DNA of 64,000 nucleotides from Veillonella montpellierensis DSM 17217. Lineage in GTDB: Bacteria > Bacillota > Negativicutes > Veillonellales > Veillonellaceae. The stretch is from the NCBI RefSeq assembly GCF_000426745.1, contig NZ_AUFY01000007.1, forward strand, positions 62,001 through 126,000, in the 5' to 3' direction. Each line of letters starts with the position of its first letter. Positions within the stretch are counted from its first letter, which is position 1. The notes below the pieces were generated by a model that was not told the DNA's origin, searched no databases, and worked only from the letters and a program-made list of their open reading frames with translations. Shown here in pieces: positions 55,070 through 61,931 of the stretch. Made by a program: the position numbers and the translations under genes.

Positions 55070-57140
55070 TAGAATCGATTTGCAGTTGAAGCGGCTGGAT
55101 GAGTGTGAAAGTAGTGGTATGTGGGAATGTGCCGCATATTTTCTTTCTGATAGCCAAGAAACAGCAGAAATGGCAGCAGGAACTTATAAAGCTCTTATGA
55201 AAGGCTCAAAATCTGGTGTAGAAACTTCTGCTATTAACTATTGGGGACGTCAAAACAAAGCTAAGTTACCATTTTTGAGAGAGTACATTACAAACTTTCT
55301 TCATCCTATATTTGCTTATACAACTGAGCAGGGATACTTGCCTGTTACTGCATCTTCTCTTTTGAGCAGTAACGAATTGGCTATTCAGATGGGGCTACCG
55401 AGAAAATCTGTATGCGGTTTTCCTGTAATTGAGCACGCAGATTTTGGAAAAGAAGTTGTTTCTTATGGCAAGAGAGTAAATCAACGTGAACTGTGTCTCG
55501 GAAATATCTTCACTATGGGAACAGAAACTAATACTCCTGTAAATCTTGATATAAACTCTCTGACAATGCACACTTTTGTTACAGGGTCTACTGGCTCTGG
55601 TAAAAGTAATACCGTGTACGAGATTTTGAATCAAATCCATAATATCTATGGAATCCCGTTCCTTGTTGTGGAACCAGCAAAGGGTGAATATAAGAATATG
55701 TTCGGACAATTTGCAGACGTGTCTGTATATGGTACAAACCCTAAAAAAACTTCATTACTGAAAATCAATCCATTCAGTTTTCCAGATGATGTTCACATAT
55801 TGGAACATATGGATAGACTTGTAGAAATTTTTAATGTGTGTTGGCCCATGTATGCTGCAATGCCTGCTATTTTGAAAGATGCTATCGAACGTGCTTATGT
55901 AGCTGCAGGTTGGAATTTGGTTTCTTCGGAAAACAAAAACGGACATAAGTTCCCGAATTTCGCAGATATACTTGAGAAAATTGAAGCAGTTATCAATGAA
56001 TCTAAGTATTCCACTGACAGTAAGGGCGATTATTCTGGTGCTCTTTTAACTCGTGTTCGTTCTTTGACAACAGGACTGAATAATCTTATCTTCTGCAACG
56101 ATGAAATATCTAACGAAGACTTGTTTGACAAAAGTGTGATTGTTGATTTGAGTCGTGTTGGATCTACAGAAACTAAATCTCTCATTATGGGATTGCTCAT
56201 AATGAAGCTCAATGAATACCGGATGTCTTCTGGAAAGATCAACAGCTCCTTGTCACATATTACAGTTTTGGAAGAAGCACATAATCTGCTGAAGCGTACA
56301 TCGACTGAACAAACCTCGGAGGGGTCCAATCTTCTCGGTAAGTCTGTAGAGTTGCTTGCCAACTCAATAGCAGAGATGCGTACTTATGGTGAGGGCTTTG
56401 TTATTGCAGACCAGTCTCCTGGCTTATTGGATATGTCTGTCATTAGAAATACTAATACCAAGATCGTTCTACGTCTACCAGACCGTAGCGACCGTGAATT
56501 AGTCGGATATGCCGCAGGACTTGATGATGAACAGATTGATGAGTTGTCAAAGCTGAGACGTGGTGTTGCTGCAGTTTACCAAAATGATTGGGCTGAGCCT
56601 ATTCTTGTTCAGGTAAATAAGTGTGAACTTGATGAAAAAAACTATGACTTTTTAGTTACTGTATTGGGAACGGAAAAAAACAACATTCGTGAGCAGTTGG
56701 TAAATCTATTACTTCAGGGCAGAGTTCGTGAGAAACTTGATTATTCTATTTTGGATATTGAAAAGGGACTTGGAACACTTGCTCTTTCTACTGATAACAC
56801 AGAATTTGTCGAAGAACAAATCGCAGAGTATAAAGAGAATAAGTCCCTTAAATTATGGTCTGATGAAAAATTCTGTTGCTTATCCAGACGATTGACCGAC
56901 ATTCTTGGTGTAAGAACTAAGGTAGAAAATTGTGTTCTCACGGCAGCTGATGATGACGAGTTAACAAATATGCTCAGAAAAATTGCACTGCAGATTTCAC
57001 CAGAAGCATCTAAAGCAAAAATTATTGCGTTGAGTCAATGCTTTATGAAAGATATGAGTACTCAGCAGGACGAGAGCGAGATTAGACAGAAGCTCTATCT
57101 AAAATGGGTGAACTATATCAAAGAAAGGGGTGTAAGATAA
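55038..57140 (+). CDS. HerA/FtsK-type ATPase, 5'-truncated
   Basis: 700 residues from ATG 55038. Walker A is FVTGSTGSGKSNTVYEIL (GSTGSGKS 183-190), FLVVEPAKGEYKNMFGQF follows, Walker B is ITVLEEAHNLLKR, and RTYGEGFVIADQSPGLLD plus NTKIVLRLPD are HerA-family motifs. Members of this family normally carry a further N-terminal region of about 200 or more residues before LDRIDLQLKRLDECE; here that part is replaced by the phage methyltransferase. HerA ATPases are hexameric DNA motors. The stop overlaps the nuclease gene start (TAATG). No convincing ribosome site precedes the ATG, so expression is doubtful. Confidence 0.85.
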   Translation: MKQKTLLNTLDRIDLQLKRLDECESSGMWECAAYFLSDSQETAEMAAGTYKALMKGSKSGVETSAINYWGRQNKAKLPFLREYITNFLHPIFAYTTEQGYLPVTASSLLSSNELAIQMGLPRKSVCGFPVIEHADFGKEVVSYGKRVNQRELCLGNIFTMGTETNTPVNLDINSLTMHTFVTGSTGSGKSNTVYEILNQIHNIYGIPFLVVEPAKGEYKNMFGQFADVSVYGTNPKKTSLLKINPFSFPDDVHILEHMDRLVEIFNVCWPMYAAMPAILKDAIERAYVAAGWNLVSSENKNGHKFPNFADILEKIEAVINESKYSTDSKGDYSGALLTRVRSLTTGLNNLIFCNDEISNEDLFDKSVIVDLSRVGSTETKSLIMGLLIMKLNEYRMSSGKINSSLSHITVLEEAHNLLKRTSTEQTSEGSNLLGKSVELLANSIAEMRTYGEGFVIADQSPGLLDMSVIRNTNTKIVLRLPDRSDRELVGYAAGLDDEQIDELSKLRRGVAAVYQNDWAEPILVQVNKCELDEKNYDFLVTVLGTEKNNIREQLVNLLLQGRVREKLDYSILDIEKGLGTLALSTDNTEFVEEQIAEYKENKSLKLWSDEKFCCLSRRLTDILGVRTKVENCVLTAADDDELTNMLRKIALQISPEASKAKIIALSQCFMKDMSTQQDESEIRQKLYLKWVNYIKERGVR

Positions 57141-58039
57141 TGATCGACAATTTCAAGGATGTTACTGAAACACTCCAAAACCGTTTTGCTGAATCTCCGA
57201 TTGGAAAGCAGCTTGCGGGGATGAACTTTGATAATATTGACAACACTGATGATAGTTCGTTGGCAGCTTATGTGAGCGATATTCCTGATGAACTTTGTGA
57301 TGATAACGGTAAGCAATATCATACTGAGGATAGAGGATTGATTCCCAATAACACCTATGTGTTGAATGAGGTAAGCTACAAGACAGATGATAACGGAGAT
57401 GTCTACAGTATTGATGGCAAGCTCCAACCTAATACCACTTACGAGCTGAATGGGAATGTCTATACAACTGATGAAAATGGAAGAATTATCAGTTGCGAAG
57501 CAAAGCCTGTGCGTAGTCCAGAGAATCCTCGTGATAATGAAGCTCAACGACAGGCTGGAGGCGAAAACCGCCGTCCGAATGACCAAGGAGGCCATATCGT
57601 TGGTCGTGATATGAATGGAGATGGTGGCATTGGAAATCTCGTTGCTATGGATTCTAAAATCAACCAAAGCGACTACAAACGTATGGAAAACGATATTAAA
57701 TCTGCTTTGGATGAAGGAAAAGAAGTAACGACAAAGACTGAAATGACGTATAGCGGTGATTCTGCGAGACCTGATAAAATCACCACAATCGTTACGAATG
57801 ATGGTAAAGATACCGTGTATAAGTTTGATAACAATTTGGATGGTTCTCTTAGAGATGAAGTTCCAGAAAACGGCAAAGAAACTGTTCAAGACCGATTGGA
57901 TGAAACCGATGGTGAGATTTCTTCTATCAAGGAAGAATATGACGAAACTGGCAATCTGGTCGAAACAACGGTTTACATCACATACAAAGATGAAACTGGA
58001 ACCAACTATCGAACCAGCGTTATTATCGAAAATCAGTAA
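57140..58039 (+). CDS. DNA/RNA non-specific endonuclease domain protein
   Basis: 299 residues. Two copies of a short repeat at 69-90 and 97-118 share the pattern PNxTYxLN-VxY-TDxNG. The nuclease core follows: RRPNDQGGHIVGRDMNGDGG (145-164, His152 as the expected catalytic base), then GNLVAMDSKINQSDYKRMEN, matching the Endonuclea_NS_2/NucA-type toxin nucleases (metal-binding Asn166). The domain is known from polymorphic toxins. No signal peptide. The ATG overlaps the HerA stop, and a 92-residue gene follows 14 bases later, giving a motor-nuclease-partner set. Role in defence or competition is inference. Confidence 0.8.
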   Translation: MIDNFKDVTETLQNRFAESPIGKQLAGMNFDNIDNTDDSSLAAYVSDIPDELCDDNGKQYHTEDRGLIPNNTYVLNEVSYKTDDNGDVYSIDGKLQPNTTYELNGNVYTTDENGRIISCEAKPVRSPENPRDNEAQRQAGGENRRPNDQGGHIVGRDMNGDGGIGNLVAMDSKINQSDYKRMENDIKSALDEGKEVTTKTEMTYSGDSARPDKITTIVTNDGKDTVYKFDNNLDGSLRDEVPENGKETVQDRLDETDGEISSIKEEYDETGNLVETTVYITYKDETGTNYRTSVIIENQ

Positions 58040-58053
58040 GGAGGCGAAAAGTA

Positions 58054-58332
58054 ATGACAGAATTAGAACTTTTTGTGGCAAAACAGATAAAGACACTCGT
58101 GCCGAGCTACGATATAGTGGAATTGAATGCGACAGTAAGTGCATCCAGTTTTTCTGTGGAGTTTTTCGTAACTGCTAATGGCAAGAAAATGCAGTGCTTT
58201 GAAATGATTGATGAAGGTATTTTTACCGAGAAGAATTTCAATGCTGCATCTAAGGCTATTGCAAATTATTTTAGAGGATTGCCTGACTTTAACGCAAACG
58301 GCATCAATAAATATTCAGTGGTACTGAAATAG
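58054..58332 (+). CDS. Small acidic protein, possible immunity partner
   Basis: 92 residues, not recognised. It begins MTELELFVAKQIKTLVPSYD and is alpha/beta by pattern, with VEFFVTANGKKMQCFEMIDE and a C-terminal NGINKYSVVLK. It follows the nuclease gene by 14 bases with an AAGGAGG site, the usual position and size for an immunity protein against a nuclease toxin. No family could be named. An alternative is a small subunit of the HerA complex. Confidence 0.65.
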   Translation: MTELELFVAKQIKTLVPSYDIVELNATVSASSFSVEFFVTANGKKMQCFEMIDEGIFTEKNFNAASKAIANYFRGLPDFNANGINKYSVVLK

Positions 58333-58387
58333 AAATGGTTAATTGTATAATGAACTTGAGGGTTATAGGATAAAACGTGTTGCAAAT

Positions 58388-58995
58388 TTAATCCCATGAA
58401 TTGTTAAAATAATAATCATAATTATGCAAATTACTCCATACAATGGCATCTCCCCATGTTGGAATCGAGTTGTCTAACCTGGACTGTACAATCATGGTAT
58501 TATATATATCAGAGATACTTTTATTGGTCGGCATAACCTTAAGTATTTCTTTGAATGAAAGCGGGTTCGGTGAGTGCATATAGCACCACCAGAACACCGC
58601 TTTTATTTTTCTTTCGATTGACATACCACGATGATTTCGTAGCATAGTACGTAATTGTGCATTAATTCCACACTCAATTCGATTATTTGCAGTAGGGCAT
58701 TCAAAGCATAAAGATTCATCTAAATATGTAATGCCTGTTTATTGATTAATTTGATTAAGGAATTTTCTGCCTTTATTAAGCGTTCATGTTTAGATCGTAT
58801 CGTACCATATTCATCTATGGTTGTTTCAGCTAGAAATATTTTATGTCGAATCTTCCAAACCATTACATTTTGAATCCATACTCGAGCCTGATCTTGTGTT
58901 TTTATTGTTAATAAAGTTTTGATTAATTGTAATATGAAATTGAATGCTAAAATAGATTGTGAGTTTAAGCGTTTTTGTAAGGCTACCCACTAAAA
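58388..58995 (-). pseudogene. Frameshifted IS transposase remnant (IS1249/ISL3-like)
   Basis: On the minus strand the 5' part reads VALQKRLNSQSILAFNFIL and QDQARVWIQNVMVWKIRH, stops at about 58735, and the frame then resumes in another phase with YLDESLCFECPTANNRIECG, INAQLRTMLRNHRGMSIERK, then a FWWCYMHSP tail. PTANNRIExGxNAxLRxMLRxHRGM is the end of a DDE transposase of the IS1249/ISL3-like type. The start of the gene is missing and there is at least one frameshift. Its end lies 55 bases after the putative immunity gene. Confidence 0.75.
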
Positions 58996-59443
58996 ATTTA
59001 TTGCAAAGTGTGTTTATATAGTGTCAGGCATTTATAAGTGGTATAGTGAAGTTGTAACAGTTCTCTCTCATTCGTTACACTATGAATAAGAGAGGTGTCA
59101 GTTACACATTTTACAACAAACTAATTTTATGAGGCTATTGTATGCAAATGCTCACGATAAATATGCTCAAGCTCAAGTTATAGTCTATTATTCAGCATTA
59201 AGAATATAATAATAAACACTATGATGGGATGGAAGAAAATTATGTAGAAGGTGGACTAGCTAATGCATTGATTGCAGCTGGAGGACCAACATTAGAAGAC
59301 ACAAAAATGGGTATGAACTATACGCTAAATAAAAGTCTTAATAGCTTTACGAAATAATTATCTATTTGGTAATTGGTAAACTAACCTTGAAAAGATGGGA
59401 CAAGGAGCAGACAGAGATTTAAAAAAGAATATCAAAGACATGA
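58996..59443. other. Degenerate region with a long inverted repeat
   Basis: No convincing gene. A 42-residue frame at 59229-59357 (MEENYVEGGLANALIAAGG) has no recognised homologue. An imperfect inverted repeat lies near 59054-59106: GTAACAG and CTCTC-ATTC arms pair with GAATAAGAGAG and CAGTTAC around ten bases. Together with TTACACATTTTACAAC just after, it looks like an insertion-sequence end. The rest appears to be scrambled mobile DNA. Confidence 0.4.
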
Positions 59444-59985
59444 TTCATCACGACTCATAATGAAGAGACCGACTTTAGAATGATATCCGATATTTCTGAT
59501 GGTCAACTTTTATTTCTATTAAATGCTATGTCCAAAATGAAAAATACAGAAATGGGGTTTTGCATTGTAGAAGTGCATAATGGCTCAGCTCTTTTACTGA
59601 TGGGGGTGGTAATTTTGAATTTATATCTAAATTTTCAAGAAAATGACAAGAGTAAACTATTTGCCAATGAAGAATTTGGTTACTAGCAAGTGACAGTTGA
59701 AAGACCGCTTAGACAAAAAGTGAGTGTAAATAAAGAGATAATCTCAAAGTTTGAAGAAATCGTAAAAAAACTTGGAGTTCTTGAAGGTAAATTTGATAAA
59801 AAGAAAGTGAAAGAATTTGCTGACCTTGGAGCAAAAAACATCAAGTGGTCAAAAATCAATTGTCAGATAAAGATAAGATGATAAGCTATCTAGAAATATT
59901 AAAAGACTTACAAAGGGATGAAGACTATCTATCTTATACAATCCATGGTAAGCGATACATCAAAATCGAATGGAGCGTGAAAGAA
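59444..59985 (+). pseudogene. Type I restriction methyltransferase (hsdM) remnant
   Basis: Segments of an HsdM C-terminal half are visible: FRMISDISDGQLLFLLNAMS and VEVHNGSALL, then after a large internal deletion FQENDKSKLFANEEFGY, an in-frame TAG where the family has Trp, then QVTVERPLR and KFDKKKVKEFADLG. A frameshift near 59870 leads to LSDKDKMISYLEILKDLQ in another frame. The N-terminal SAM-binding half (with NPPF) is missing. It is a multiply broken gene, evidence that a type I restriction system once occupied this site. Confidence 0.7.
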
Positions 59986-60660
59986 GTGAACATCAAAGAA
60001 GAATTATTGGCATTGCAGGATAGTTCATATGCTGATTTTCAGGCGAAATTGGTCCCAAATATTCCGAGAAACCTATTTATAGGGGTTAGAGTTCCAGAGG
60101 CTAGAAAGCTTGCTAAAAGAATTGTAGAGGATCCAGAAACATCAAAATTTCTTAAGGATTTACCCCATAAATATTATGATGAAAATATGCTTCACGGACT
60201 CCTTATTTCTGAAATGAAAGACTATGATGCCTGTATTAAGGCGGTCGATGAATTTCTGCCTTATGTAGATAATTGGGCTGTTTGCGATAGTATGTCTCCT
60301 AAGATATTCAAGAAGAATACAACAGCACTGTTGGAAAAAATTAAAGAATGGTCTAAATCGGAAAAGGAATATACTATCCGCTTTGGGATTGAGATGTTAA
60401 TGTCTTACTTTCTTGATGATGACTTTAAACCTACCTATTTGGAAATACCTCGGTTGGTTAAAAGTGAGGAATATTATGTTCAGATGATGATTGCCTGGTT
60501 TTTTGCAACGGCCTTGGCGAAAGAGTGGGATGCGACTATACAATATTTTGAAGAACAGCGCTTAGATACATGGATTCATAATAAGGCAATACAGAAAGCA
60601 CGTGAAAGTAAGCGCATTACAACGAAACAAAAAGAATATATAAAGTCACTTAAACGATGA
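59986..60660 (+). CDS. AlkD-like DNA alkylation repair protein
   Basis: 224 residues from GTG 59986 (ELLALQDSSYADFQAKLVPN follows). It is an all-helical HEAT-like repeat protein of the AlkD/DNA alkylation repair family: IGVRVPEARKLAKRI, YDENMLHGLLISEMKDYD, then FLPYVDNWAVCDSMSPKIF, where Trp and Asp of the DNA-binding cleft occur, and RFGIEMLMSYFLDDDF. AlkD enzymes excise N3- and N7-alkylated purines without base flipping. The open frame continues upstream into hsdM debris, so the start is uncertain. The gene seems complete and may work. Confidence 0.85.
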   Translation: MNIKEELLALQDSSYADFQAKLVPNIPRNLFIGVRVPEARKLAKRIVEDPETSKFLKDLPHKYYDENMLHGLLISEMKDYDACIKAVDEFLPYVDNWAVCDSMSPKIFKKNTTALLEKIKEWSKSEKEYTIRFGIEMLMSYFLDDDFKPTYLEIPRLVKSEEYYVQMMIAWFFATALAKEWDATIQYFEEQRLDTWIHNKAIQKARESKRITTKQKEYIKSLKR

Positions 60661-61059
60661 CGAATTCCCGTTGATAGGAAGCTTTGACTTGCATCTATTA
60701 GCGCATATTTTGTGACTTTCGCCATACTAGGCCTATTATAACTCACTTTTGCAGTATGCGGACCATTTAGCCTTACACATGCCGAAATTGTTGTGTGTTA
60801 AGAAAATAGAAAATTTAAGTCGTGATAGTCAAGCCCGATGAACCATGGGAAAGTGAAATAGAGAAATAATATTATATATGATATTGTTAGCCAAAGAAGA
60901 CAGTCAGTATGTACCGTATCAAAATGAACGTATGAAACATATACATAGCGTTGATCCTTTGCGATGTAGTTTCGAACGTGGTTACAAGAAGCTCGGAATA
61001 TGAAATCAGATTTAAAAATATGTTATAGATAGATGTATGGGGGAAGTGGTGTTATAACT
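60661..61059. other. Right edge of the accessory island
   Basis: About 400 bases with no supported gene. A 41-residue frame at 60878-61003 has no good ribosome site or recognised content. No terminator or repeat matching the left edge (37.3-37.5 kb) was found. Confidence 0.4.
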
Positions 61060-61608
61060 ATGGAAATATATTTTACCAGTGATTTACATTTAGGGCATCG
61101 AGGTGTTATACAATTTCAAAATAGGCCCTTTCAGGATGTGGAATCGATGAATCGAGAAATCATTCACAATTTTAATTCGGTAGTGCATGCAAATGACATG
61201 TTATACATATTGGGTGATGTGACCCATCGCATACCAGAATCAGAGGCGAATGTGTTAATTGGGAAAATAAAAGGTCGTAAAATTTTGATTCGTGGTAATC
61301 ATGATGTGGAGTATGATGCGAGCTTGTTTGAAGATATTTGTGATTATCGAGAATTGAATCATGAAAAATTAAAATATGTCCTTATGCATTATCCTTTGAT
61401 GGAATGGAATCGGAGTCGTCATAATAGTAGCATTCATTTACATGGACATATTCATTCTGACGGACGATATAATGAGGAAAATCGTGCAAACGGTATACTT
61501 CGGTATGATGTAGGCGTAGATGCAAATCATTATTATCCAGTATCGCTTAGATACATTCAGCAGTATTTTAGAGATGCCATTCGCATACGTAAAACAGGTG
61601 GCGTTTAG
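61060..61608 (+). CDS. Metallophosphoesterase
   Basis: 182 residues, small calcineurin-like phosphoesterase. The metal motifs in order are YFTSDLHLGH (DxH), YILGDVTHRIP (GD), LIRGNHDVE (GNHD), MHYPLMEW (H) and LHGHIHSDGR (GHxH). Phage and bacterial members hydrolyse phosphodiesters, with substrates usually unknown. The ATG at 61060 is the family start; an in-frame ATG at 61033 is closer to AGATG-rich sequence but adds a non-conserved Gly-rich stretch. Confidence 0.92.
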   Translation: MEIYFTSDLHLGHRGVIQFQNRPFQDVESMNREIIHNFNSVVHANDMLYILGDVTHRIPESEANVLIGKIKGRKILIRGNHDVEYDASLFEDICDYRELNHEKLKYVLMHYPLMEWNRSRHNSSIHLHGHIHSDGRYNEENRANGILRYDVGVDANHYYPVSLRYIQQYFRDAIRIRKTGGV

Positions 61609-61931
61609 TATTAGGTAGGTTAGAGGTAGGATATGTATTGATACTTTCTTAGAGGCCATCAACGATATGCACGTAGCTATACTAGGGTGGCACAAACAGT
61701 ATCCTCTGTTATCCATCCTATGAATCGATAGAAAATCCTTACTACATCCATATTACGGGTCTGTGTCACAAATGTTTGACTACTACAGAAAAATCGCATA
61801 AAAATAGTATGAATACAATTGAAAATCATTAGATGATTACGATATAATAATAAAATAGATATTTTAAAATTGAAATTATCTAATACAGATATGTATTGTA
61901 AATAAACAACAGATAGTAGTATGGAGGTTGT
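61609..61931. other. Intergenic region before the adhesin gene
   Basis: These 323 bases hold no gene but contain the promoter and palindrome listed next. The remainder is AT-rich and otherwise unremarkable. Confidence 0.6.
61819..61848 (+). promoter_or_regulatory. Adhesin promoter with a palindrome in its spacer
   Basis: TTGAAA at 61819-61824 and TATAAT at 61843-61848, spaced 18 bases. The 6-3-6 palindrome AATCAT-TAG-ATGATT occupies 61824-61838, between the two boxes, where a bound regulator would block polymerase. Predicted leader about 77 bases. Confidence 0.6.

Larger units (their letters stand above)
37265..61030. mobile_element. Accessory genomic island (composite, decayed)
   Basis: Between the core RNA methyltransferase and the metallophosphoesterase lie about 24 kb of accessory DNA: a restriction-like operon, IS remnants, a cryptic prophage segment, a HerA-nuclease module, a broken hsdM and an AlkD-like gene. 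GC content and codon use shift within it, being clearly higher in GC at about 47-55 kb. No integrase, flanking direct repeat or tRNA target was found, so exact ends are uncertain. Confidence 0.6.

Noticed and set aside
57113-58144. 343-residue open frame on the minus strand opposite the nuclease gene
   Set aside because: It is a shadow of the plus-strand nuclease gene; that strand has clear family motifs, coupled starts and ribosome sites, and the antisense product has no recognisable domain.
60878-61003. 41-residue frame before the metallophosphoesterase
   Set aside because: No ribosome site or family signal; it lies in scrambled island-edge sequence.
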